64,000 nt of DNA from Streptomyces sp. CB01249. Lineage in GTDB: Bacteria > Actinomycetota > Actinomycetes > Streptomycetales > Streptomycetaceae. The position numbers were made by a program, and so were the translations under genes. The notes beneath the pieces are model-generated. The model was given only the letters and a program-made list of their open reading frames with translations, was not told the origin of the DNA and ran no database searches. The stretch is from positions 718,426 through 782,425 of the forward strand of contig NZ_LISW01000002.1 of assembly GCF_001905735.1 (NCBI RefSeq). The letters run 5' to 3'. Numbering within the stretch: the first letter of the stretch is position 1; each line of letters begins with the position of its first letter. Of this stretch, positions 56,995 to 64,000 are shown piece after piece.

Positions 56995-59127
56995 ATGCGC
57001 AAATATGAACGGTTGCTCCACGTTCCGGCCGTGGCGGCCACCGCCTGTGCGGGAACGGCGCTGGGGCTCCTGCTGACCACCGCCTCCGGTGTGGCCCAGT
57101 CCGCCGGCCCCACCTCCGACGCCGCACCCGCCGCCTCCTCGTCGGCCCGGGCGCTCGGCCAGTCCGTGCTGCTGGACGAGACCTTCACCGGCACCTCGGT
57201 CGCCGACCCCGGCTTCGTCCCCCTGGACACGGCCTGCCTGACCGGCGCGTCGGCCGAACCGCCGGCCGGGCAGTCGCAGACCGGTCCGTGCGACGACCCC
57301 GACACCCAGATGACCCCGCCCGTGCCCACCCCGGGCCAGACGCCGGGGTGGCTCCAGCTCACGGACCACGACTACTACCGGGTCGGCGGGATGCTCTACA
57401 ACCGCCCGCTGCCCGGCAACGGCGGGCTCGACGTCACGTTCGAGCAGTACCAGTACGGGACCGGGGACGCCGGGGCCGACGGCATCGGCTTCTTCCTGGT
57501 CGACGGCTCGGTGGACCTCACCAAGGCCGGGGCCAACGGCGGCTCCCTCGGGTACGCCCAGCGCAACCTGGAACCCGGGGTCGACGGCGGCTACCTCGGC
57601 GTCGGGCTCGACGCGTACGGGAACTTCGCCAACGACGCGGAGCTGCGCGGCAACGGCTGCCCCGACGGCCAGAAGTCCCCGGTCACCAGCGGACTCCCGG
57701 TCCCCGACACCGTCACGCTGCGCGGTCCCGGGCAGGGCGACGACGGCTACTGCTTCCTGGACTCCACCATCGAGGCGGACGCCACCCAGTCGTCCGGCTT
57801 CCGCTCCACGCTGCCGGGCAGTCTGCGGGAGAAGGGCACCGACCCGCTCCCCGCCAAGCGCACCGTGCACATCACGGTCAGCCCGGACACCCGGCCGACC
57901 GTGGCCGTCGAGATCGACTTCAACGACGGCGCCGGCTTCCAGCCCGTGCTGTCCACGCAGATGACGGCCGACGCCCCGCCCACGTACAAGTTCGGCTTCT
58001 CCGGGTCGACCGGCGGCAGCATCGACACCCACCTCATCCGGGCGCTCGAAGCCAGCTCCGTGGACGAGCTCGACCAGCTGAACCTGGTCAAGACGGTGGC
58101 GCCCCCGGACAACGCGGCCACCGAGCCCTTCGAGGTCGGCGACACCGTGCACTACCAGTTCCTCGTCACCAACACCGGTACGTCGGAGCTCACCGACGTC
58201 CACGTCGAGGACCCGTCCGTCACCGACGTGACCTGCCCGTCCACCACGCTCGGCCCGATGGGGTCCGCGACCTCGTCCATGGTCTGCGAGGGCACCCACG
58301 TCCTGACCGAGGCCGACGTCGTCAACGACACCTTCACCAACACGGCCACCGCGCAGGGCACGGCGGGCGACAACGACGTGACGTCCAACGAGTCCTCCGC
58401 GTCCGTCCCCGTCGACAAGCTCGACCAGGTGCTGGACATCACCAAGACGGCCGCGCCGGCCCAGGCCGAGCCGGGCGACGCCCTCACCTACACCGTGACC
58501 GCCACCAACAGCGGTGAGACCACGCTGAGCCCCGCCCACCTCACCGACGACCTGTCCGGTGTCCTGGACGACGCCTCGCTCACCGCGGGGCCCACCGCGA
58601 CCACCGGCACCGCGCAGGTGAACGGCGAGACGCTCGACTGGTCCGGCGAGCTGGCCCCCGGAGCCTCCGTGACCATCACCTACACGGTCACCGTGGACGA
58701 CCCGGACGAGGGCGACGCGGTCCTGCGCAACGCCGTCACCTCGGACACGCCGGGCGCGCGCTGCACCACGGAAGGGGCGCCCGAGCTGCCCTGCACCACC
58801 GAGGTCCCGGTGACGAACCCGAGCCCCAGCCCGAGCCCGTCGCCCACGGACGACTGCCCGACGCCGACCCCGTCACCGTCGGACAGCACGAGCCCGTCGC
58901 CGAAGCCGACGCACACGCACACCCACGGACCGGGCCCGTCCTGGACCCCGGGTCCGCACCCGACGCACGACGGGGGCCACCACGGCGGGGGCGGCGGGCA
59001 TGACGGAGGCGGCGGCATGGCCGACACCGGCAGCGCGGCGACCGGTGCGGGCATCGCGGCCGTGCTCCTGCTGCTGGCCGGCATCGTCACCGTACGGATG
59101 AAGTCCAGGCCGCGTGGCCGGCACTGA
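56995..59127 (+). CDS. Wall-anchored lectin-like/DUF11 surface protein
   Basis: A 710-residue secreted protein. Signal peptide 1-~38; an L-type lectin-like domain ~55-355 (ADGIGFFLVDGS, GGYLGVGLDAYGNFAND are typical); two DUF11 Ig-like repeats (~363-470 and ~478-595); a Pro/Ser/Thr stalk (~603-645); a His/Gly-rich tract (THTHTHG, HDGGHHGGGGGHDGGGG); and a sorting signal MADTG (~675) with membrane helix and basic tail. Streptomyces class E sortases use LAxTG, so MADTG is a near match. Preceded by a T-rich stretch with TTATGT 7 nt before the ATG. Likely binds a glycan at the cell surface. Confidence 0.85.
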   Translation: MRKYERLLHVPAVAATACAGTALGLLLTTASGVAQSAGPTSDAAPAASSSARALGQSVLLDETFTGTSVADPGFVPLDTACLTGASAEPPAGQSQTGPCDDPDTQMTPPVPTPGQTPGWLQLTDHDYYRVGGMLYNRPLPGNGGLDVTFEQYQYGTGDAGADGIGFFLVDGSVDLTKAGANGGSLGYAQRNLEPGVDGGYLGVGLDAYGNFANDAELRGNGCPDGQKSPVTSGLPVPDTVTLRGPGQGDDGYCFLDSTIEADATQSSGFRSTLPGSLREKGTDPLPAKRTVHITVSPDTRPTVAVEIDFNDGAGFQPVLSTQMTADAPPTYKFGFSGSTGGSIDTHLIRALEASSVDELDQLNLVKTVAPPDNAATEPFEVGDTVHYQFLVTNTGTSELTDVHVEDPSVTDVTCPSTTLGPMGSATSSMVCEGTHVLTEADVVNDTFTNTATAQGTAGDNDVTSNESSASVPVDKLDQVLDITKTAAPAQAEPGDALTYTVTATNSGETTLSPAHLTDDLSGVLDDASLTAGPTATTGTAQVNGETLDWSGELAPGASVTITYTVTVDDPDEGDAVLRNAVTSDTPGARCTTEGAPELPCTTEVPVTNPSPSPSPSPTDDCPTPTPSPSDSTSPSPKPTHTHTHGPGPSWTPGPHPTHDGGHHGGGGGHDGGGGMADTGSAATGAGIAAVLLLLAGIVTVRMKSRPRGRH

Positions 59128-59198
59128 TGGGCACGCGTGACAACTGAACATGGGTGGCACCCGGTCCACGCGCCTCTGCGGTGCGTGGACCGGGGCCG

Positions 59199-59594
59199 TC
59201 AGTGGGCGCCGACCGGCGTCCGGGCGTCGGCCGCGAGCGCCTCGGTGTGGGCGTCCATGCGCTCGGCCGAGAGGATCGCGACCGCTGTGTCGGCGCGCGA
59301 GGCCGCCACCACCAGAGCCCGGCCCGCGAGGGCGTGGGCGCGGCGGTGGAGGACGGGCGCGGGGGCGTCGCTCAGTCCGGCGTGCCGGACGGGCGGGGCG
59401 CCGCGCAGCCTGGCGACCTGACCGGCGATGCGGTCGCCCGCCTCGCCGAGACCCAGCTCGTCGGTGACCGCGAGCAGGGCGGCCAGGTGTCCGGCGAGCT
59501 GGATGTCCAGCTCCTCCTCGCGGGTGCGGTGCGGGAAGTCGCCGGCATGGTCGGCCGGTGTGTGGACCGATTTGGTGCGGATCGGTTCGTACAT
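59199..59594 (-). CDS. Conserved hypothetical helical protein
   Basis: A 131-residue all-helical protein with no membrane segment. AGGAGG is 6 nt before the ATG at 59594. It follows the aminotransferase by 90 nt on the same strand. Helices near 26-62 and 75-125 are Ala/Leu/Arg-rich, without known motifs. Confidence 0.7.
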   Translation of the reverse strand: MYEPIRTKSVHTPADHAGDFPHRTREEELDIQLAGHLAALLAVTDELGLGEAGDRIAGQVARLRGAPPVRHAGLSDAPAPVLHRRAHALAGRALVVAASRADTAVAILSAERMDAHTEALAADARTPVGAH

Positions 59595-59684
59595 GGATGG
59601 CCTCCTGGTGGTGCTGTGAGAACCATCCTAGCTTGGATTCAGTCTAAAGTTGTTCGTCTTCGAGAAAAGCTTGAGCGAGATCCG

Positions 59685-60896
59685 CTAGACCTGGCTGTAG
59701 CCGTCCAGGAAGTGGGCGATCCGGCCGATCGCGTCGGTCAGATCCTCGGTCGAGGGCAGCGTCACCACGCGGAAGTGGTCGGGATCCGGCCAGTTGAACC
59801 CGGTGCCCTGCACCACCATGATCTTCTCGGCCCGCAGCAGGTCCAGGACCATCTGCCGGTCGTCCTTGATCTTGTAGACCTTGGGGTCGAGCCGGGGGAA
59901 GAGGTACAGCGCGCCCTTGGGCTTCACGCAGGTCACGCCCGGGATCTGCGTCAGCAGGTCGTACGCGACGTCGCGCTGCTCCAGGATGCGGCCGCCGGGC
60001 AGCACCAGGTCGTTGATCGACTGCCGGCCGCCGAGCGCGGCGGCCACCGCGTGCTGCGAGGGCATGTTGGCGCAGAGCCGCATGTTGGCCAGGATCGTCA
60101 GCCCCTCGATGTACGAGGAGGCGTGCGCCTTGGGGCCGCAGACGGCCATCCAGCCGGAGCGGTAGCCGGCGACCCGGTAGTTCTTCGACAGCCCGTTGAA
60201 GGTGAGGACCATCAGGTCCGGGGCGATCGTCGCGGTGGGGGTGTGCGTGGCGCCGTCGTACAGGATGCGGTCGTAGATCTCGTCGGAGCAGACGACCAGG
60301 TTGTGCCGGCGGGCGATCTCCGTGAGCGCGCGCAGCATCTCGTCGTCGTAGACGGCACCCGTCGGGTTGTTCGGGTTGATGATCACCATCGCCTTGGTGC
60401 GGTCGGTGATCTTCCGCTCGATGTCGGCGAGGTCCGGCATCCAGTCCGCCTGCTCGTCGCAGCGGTAGTGCACGGCCGTGCCGCCCGCCAGCGAGACCGA
60501 GGCCGTCCACAGCGGGTAGTCCGGGGCCGGGACCAGCACCTCGTCCCCGTCGTCGAGCAGCGCCTGCATCGACATCTGGATCAGCTCGGAGACGCCGTTG
60601 CCGAGGTAGATGTCCTCGACGTCCAGGTCGATGCCCTTGGTCTGGTAGTGCTGCATCACCGCCCGGCGCGCGGACAGCAGCCCCTTCGCGTCGCCGTAGC
60701 CGTGCGCCCCGGCGAGGTTGCGCAGGATGTCCTCGAGGATCTCGGGCGGGCACTCGAAGCCGAACGCGGCGGGGTTGCCGGTGTTCAGCTTGAGGATGCG
60801 ATGCCCGGCCGCCTCCAGCCGCATCGCCTCCTCGAGCACGGGGCCGCGGATCTCGTAGCAGACGTTGGCGAGCTTCGTGGACTGGATGACCTGCAT
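59685..60896 (-). CDS. Class I PLP aminotransferase, alanine-transaminase type
   Basis: A 403-residue aminotransferase. Lys238 in SKNYRVAGYRSGW binds PLP; NPNNPTGAVYDDEML, the DEIYDRILYDG motif and CANMPSQHAV are close to AlaA/Ala aminotransferases of actinobacteria. Substrate alanine/glutamate is inferred. Start ATG at 60896. Confidence 0.88.
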   Translation of the reverse strand: MQVIQSTKLANVCYEIRGPVLEEAMRLEAAGHRILKLNTGNPAAFGFECPPEILEDILRNLAGAHGYGDAKGLLSARRAVMQHYQTKGIDLDVEDIYLGNGVSELIQMSMQALLDDGDEVLVPAPDYPLWTASVSLAGGTAVHYRCDEQADWMPDLADIERKITDRTKAMVIINPNNPTGAVYDDEMLRALTEIARRHNLVVCSDEIYDRILYDGATHTPTATIAPDLMVLTFNGLSKNYRVAGYRSGWMAVCGPKAHASSYIEGLTILANMRLCANMPSQHAVAAALGGRQSINDLVLPGGRILEQRDVAYDLLTQIPGVTCVKPKGALYLFPRLDPKVYKIKDDRQMVLDLLRAEKIMVVQGTGFNWPDPDHFRVVTLPSTEDLTDAIGRIAHFLDGYSQV

Positions 60897-61122
60897 GTCA
60901 GCGAGCTTACGACTGTGTTTCACGGCCCGCCCGGGCTTTCGCCGCAGGTTGGTCCGCCCGGGCGCCGGTACGGCTCCGCCCGGGCTTTCATCGCCATGCG
61001 CCCGCCTCCCGCGAACCGTGGGAACGCCGGTCACGGGAGGCCCGGGGCTTGGAATGGGGTGGCGCGGCGGTGTGACGCACCGGAACGGGTGACATACGCC
61101 ACGGAGTGGTGTGCGCCGGGGC

Positions 61123-61959
61123 TCACCCGGGAAGCCGCACGCCCTCCGGCAGGCGCAGCGCGAAGTCCTCCGCCAGGACGCGCGCCACCTCGTCGGCGTC
61201 CGCCAGCTCCCGCTCGCGCCGGTCGCCGCCGTCGTGCGGCGTCACCACGAGGGTGCGGCCGGAGAGCGACAGGTGGGCGTCCCGGGTGGTGCGCTGTACG
61301 TACAGCAGCCGGGAGAACGGCGAGCGCGGGTTGGTCGCGATGTGCCAGTTGATGACCTCGTAGTCGGGCGCCTCGAAGGGCTCCCGGGTGAACGCGTACT
61401 GCCCCGCCCACGCCCCGTCGCGCGTCCGGGCCCGCAGCTCCCACAGGTCCAGCGGCCCGTCGTGCGGCAGCCGGACGAGGCGGTGGTGGCGCGGGGAGTC
61501 GCGCAGCTCCGCGTCCGGGACCAGCGCGATGGGCTCCAGCAGCGCGCCGGACCCGCCGAAGCCGACGTCCGCGAGGTACGGGTCCGGCTCGCCCGCCACC
61601 CGGACCTCCATCAGCATGTGGGTGCGCGGCCGGACGTCCCCGGGGGCCGCGCCCAGCACCACGCGGGCGGCGAGCAGGGTGACGCCGAAGCCGAGGGCCC
61701 GGAGCGCGGCGGCGAACAGGGTGTTCTGCTCGTAGCAGTAGCCGCCGCGCCCGCCCCGTACGAGCTTCGCCTCCAGGTCGGGCAGGGCGAGCGAGGGGGC
61801 GGTGCCGAGGAGCGGGTCCAGATTCTCGAACGGGATGCCCAGTACGTGGGCCCGGTGCACGGAACGCAGCACGTCCGCGGTGGGGCGGCGGTCCCCGTCG
61901 TACCCGATCCGGGCGAGATAGGCGTCGAGGTCGAGGGCGTGGACGGCGTCGCGAGTCAT
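61123..61959 (-). CDS. nat: Arylamine N-acetyltransferase
   Basis: A 278-residue NAT that moves acetyl from acetyl-CoA to arylamines or hydrazines. The catalytic triad is visible: Cys75 in RGGYCYEQN, His in RTHMLMEV, and Asp in LADVGFGG. Length and order match the family. In Streptomyces this can modify antibiotics such as aminoquinones or simply detoxify amines. Confidence 0.92.
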   Translation of the reverse strand: MTRDAVHALDLDAYLARIGYDGDRRPTADVLRSVHRAHVLGIPFENLDPLLGTAPSLALPDLEAKLVRGGRGGYCYEQNTLFAAALRALGFGVTLLAARVVLGAAPGDVRPRTHMLMEVRVAGEPDPYLADVGFGGSGALLEPIALVPDAELRDSPRHHRLVRLPHDGPLDLWELRARTRDGAWAGQYAFTREPFEAPDYEVINWHIATNPRSPFSRLLYVQRTTRDAHLSLSGRTLVVTPHDGGDRRERELADADEVARVLAEDFALRLPEGVRLPG

Positions 61960-62102
61960 GTCCCCGACGGTATGCGGGGGCGCCGCTCCGCCGCCTCCGC
62001 CCCGGGGCGGGGTGGCCCTGGTCCGCCGGCCCTGGTCCTCCCGGACCTCTGAAGTAGCTCAACAGCCGGATGCGCCGGGGTGCTCCGGGGGAGGGTCCGA
62101 AC

Positions 62103-62426
62103 ATGATCGGAAACGGGAAGAAGGACCTGGCCGTGATCGTGGTGCGGGACGCGGAGGCCGTGGCCGCCGTGCTGCGCGAGGAGCTGGGGCGGGCCCCGGA
62201 CGCGGACCGTCCCGGCCTGGAGCGGGCCCTCGCGCTGGCCGAGGCGCAGGCCGGGGTCCCGGACGCGGAGCTGCGCGGGCGCTGGGCCGCGCGGCGGATC
62301 ACGGCGGGCGGATACGACGGGCCGCTCGACGCGGTGGCGGCGGTCAAGGCGCTGCGGCAGGCCGAGCCGGGGCTGAGCCTGCGGCAGGCCGTGCAGCTGT
62401 CCCGGGAGGCGGCGGCGAAACCCTAG
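62103..62426 (+). CDS. Small hypothetical protein
   Basis: A 107-residue protein with helical repeats rich in Ala/Glu/Leu/Arg. GGAGGG is about 9 nt before the ATG at 62103. The C-terminal part (GLSLRQAVQLSREAAAK) looks like a ribosomal L7/L12-type helical region, but the link is weak. Function unknown. Confidence 0.65.
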   Translation: MIGNGKKDLAVIVVRDAEAVAAVLREELGRAPDADRPGLERALALAEAQAGVPDAELRGRWAARRITAGGYDGPLDAVAAVKALRQAEPGLSLRQAVQLSREAAAKP

Positions 62427-62557
62427 CCCGGCCCGCGTTGTCCCCCGTGCGAGCTACACGCAGGTGTCCCCCCAGCGGTGACGCTTTCGGCGCCGGACGT
62501 CCATAGCGTTCAGGGGCAGCCGCGGCAGGTCGCCGCGGGCGCGTCGAAGGGGGACTC

Positions 62558-63397
62558 ATGAGAGTGGTGTGGCAACTTCTCGCCGTCGTGGCGGTCTGGG
62601 CGATCGGCGGTCAGTGCGTCAGCGCAGTGGACGGAAACCCATGGCTCACGCTCGTGACCGGCCTGGTGACGGCGGTGCTCGCCGTCGTCGCCTACCGGTG
62701 GGTGGTGGGGCGCACCGAGCGCCGCCCGGTCACCGAGCTGGCCCGGGAGGGCGCGCCGGCGGCCCTGGGGCGCGGTGCGCTCATCGGGGCGGTGCTGTTC
62801 ACGGCGGTCATCGCGAACCTCGCCCTCCTCGGTGACTACGAAGTGGACGGCCTGGGGTCGGTCACGGGAGCGGTCGGGTTCGTCGGCTTCATGGCCGCTG
62901 CCGCCGTCACCGAGGAAGTGGTCTTCCGCGGCGTGCTGTTCCGGATCGTCGAGGAGCGCGCCGGGACCTGGATCGCGCTGACGTCGACCGGGTTGCTGTT
63001 CGGGCTGATGCACCTGGCCAACCCGGACGCCAACCTGTGGGGCGCGCTCGCCATCGCGATCGAGGCGGGCGGCATGCTCGGCGCCGCGTACGCCGCCACC
63101 CGCAGCCTGTGGCTGCCCATCGGCCTCCACTTCGCCTGGAACTTCGCCGCGGCGGGAATCTACGGCTCGGAGGTCTCGGGCAACGGCGCCTCGCGGGGAC
63201 TTCTGGACTCGACGGCCACCGGCTCCGAGCTGGTCACCGGCGGCGACTTCGGGCCGGAGGCGAGTGTGTACGCGGTGCTGTTCGGGGTCCTCATGACGCT
63301 CGTGTTCCTGTGGCTGGCCCGCCGGCGGGGCCTTCTGGTGCCGCGTGGCGGACGGCGCACCGCCCCGGCCCCGGCCGCCACTACAGTGCCCCGGTGA
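62558..63397 (+). CDS. CPBP-family intramembrane metalloprotease
   Basis: A 279-residue multi-pass protein of the CPBP/Abi family. The active-site motifs are EEVVFRG (Glu119-Glu120), FGLMH and HFAWN. At least seven membrane segments are visible. AGGGGG precedes the ATG. It overlaps the sensor kinase by 4 nt. Family members process prenylated or membrane peptides. Confidence 0.9.
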   Translation: MRVVWQLLAVVAVWAIGGQCVSAVDGNPWLTLVTGLVTAVLAVVAYRWVVGRTERRPVTELAREGAPAALGRGALIGAVLFTAVIANLALLGDYEVDGLGSVTGAVGFVGFMAAAAVTEEVVFRGVLFRIVEERAGTWIALTSTGLLFGLMHLANPDANLWGALAIAIEAGGMLGAAYAATRSLWLPIGLHFAWNFAAAGIYGSEVSGNGASRGLLDSTATGSELVTGGDFGPEASVYAVLFGVLMTLVFLWLARRRGLLVPRGGRRTAPAPAATTVPR

Positions 63398-64000
63398 TCA
63401 GTCCTCGCGAAGTACCGGCTCGGTGGCGGCGGTTGGGCGCCGCCGTCCGGCGGCCGGCGCGGTGGCAGCGGCTCGACCCCGCCGTTCGCGATCTGCCGTT
63501 CGGGCTGCTGCTCCTCGCCCTGTCGCTCATTCCGGCCTTTCACCGGCACGGGACGCAGCTGGGCGCCGTGGCGGAGCGTCCGTTCGACGCGGTGGCCGCG
63601 GTGGCCGCCGCGCTGGAGAGCCTGTCGCTCGCCCTGCGGCGGCGGTGGCCGGTGATCTGCCTGGCCCTGGTCTCGCTGGGCTTCGCCGTCGACCAACTGG
63701 GCGGCTACCACATGGTCGCCGGGACCGCGCTGCCCTTCGCCGTGCTGAGCGCGGGGGCCCATCTGGACCGCCACCGCCGTGCCGTCGCGCTCGCCCTGAC
63801 CGCCGCCTACCTGCCGCTGGCCTTCGCCCTGCACCGGTACGGCACGGAACCGGTGGACGAGTTCCTGACGTTCTACCTGGTGCTGGCCCTCGTCTGGGGC
63901 TTCGGAGCCTGGCTGCGCGCCACCCGGGCCGCCGAGGCCGACCGGCGGCTCCGGGTCGCGGAGGAGAGCCGTAACGCCGAACGGGCCCGGATCGCGCGGG
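63394..64000 (+). CDS. Two-component sensor histidine kinase, 3' end outside window
   Basis: The first ~202 residues of a kinase. A basic head is followed by about five membrane segments (~33-170, typical of the DUF7134 or 7TM-like sensor), then a coiled-coil with RLRVAEESRNAERARIAR, the usual start of the HisKA_3 dimerisation box of NarL-type kinases. GTG overlaps the CPBP gene stop. The catalytic part lies beyond base 64000. Confidence 0.85.
   Translation, partial: MISPREVPARWRRLGAAVRRPARWQRLDPAVRDLPFGLLLLALSLIPAFHRHGTQLGAVAERPFDAVAAVAAALESLSLALRRRWPVICLALVSLGFAVDQLGGYHMVAGTALPFAVLSAGAHLDRHRRAVALALTAAYLPLAFALHRYGTEPVDEFLTFYLVLALVWGFGAWLRATRAAEADRRLRVAEESRNAERARIAR

Overview
The window is about 72% GC with dense, short-spaced genes, frequent GTG starts, mycothiol metabolism (mca), a GTP-type PEP carboxykinase and an accA2/pccB/pccE acyl-CoA carboxylase set. 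All of this points to the chromosomal core of a Streptomyces. Gene order resembles, from memory and unchecked, the S. coelicolor interval around SCO4910-SCO4985. I see no tRNA, rRNA, insertion sequence, phage or CRISPR array.

Region 1 (1-14.6 kb) is a nucleoside/deoxyribose catabolic neighbourhood. It holds a uridine-kinase-like protein, deoC with a full-length and a truncated aldehyde dehydrogenase, a PGM2-type sugar-phosphate mutase, purine nucleoside phosphorylase, a gamma-glutamylcyclotransferase-like protein, an LpdA-type flavoprotein and a DeoR regulator. The deoC and phosphorylase promoters share the palindrome CTACGCGCGTAG plus CTGTACAG. Together these enzymes can take a deoxynucleoside to base, glyceraldehyde-3-phosphate and acetate.

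Region 2 (14.6-23.2 kb) is acyl-CoA carboxylation: the biotinylated alpha chain accA2, Maf, the 42-residue membrane protein MmpB, epsilon subunit pccE, beta subunit pccB and divergent birA. It is followed by a class III adenylate cyclase and an enoyl-CoA hydratase.

Region 3 (23.2-33.7 kb) has a GAF-GGDEF protein, histidase (hutH), an L,D-transpeptidase lipoprotein, a MacB/FtsX-type ABC system, an RDD protein, NADP-type glutamate dehydrogenase and a Phd/RelE toxin-antitoxin pair.

Region 4 (33.7-47.4 kb) carries msrA, metB, a small sigma-factor-like gene coupled to a membrane protein, a MarR regulator, threonine dehydratase, a DrrAB-type ABC pair, greA, mca and a large NB-ARC/TPR protein.

Region 5 (47.4-64 kb) starts with two coupled half-ABC transporters preceded by an 8-codon mini-ORF, which look accessory. 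Then come a DUF255 thioredoxin-fold protein, a TrhA/hemolysin III protein behind a 22-bp perfect palindrome, pckG, a lectin-like wall-anchored protein, an aminotransferase, an arylamine N-acetyltransferase, a CPBP protease and the start of a sensor kinase.

A ~49-bp interspersed repeat occurs at least four times. At two gene ends it supplies the same C-terminal residues (SSPSGD). Many genes have a -10 hexamer 6-7 nt before the start codon, suggesting leaderless transcripts. Most intergenic spaces between converging genes hold strong GC-rich hairpins.
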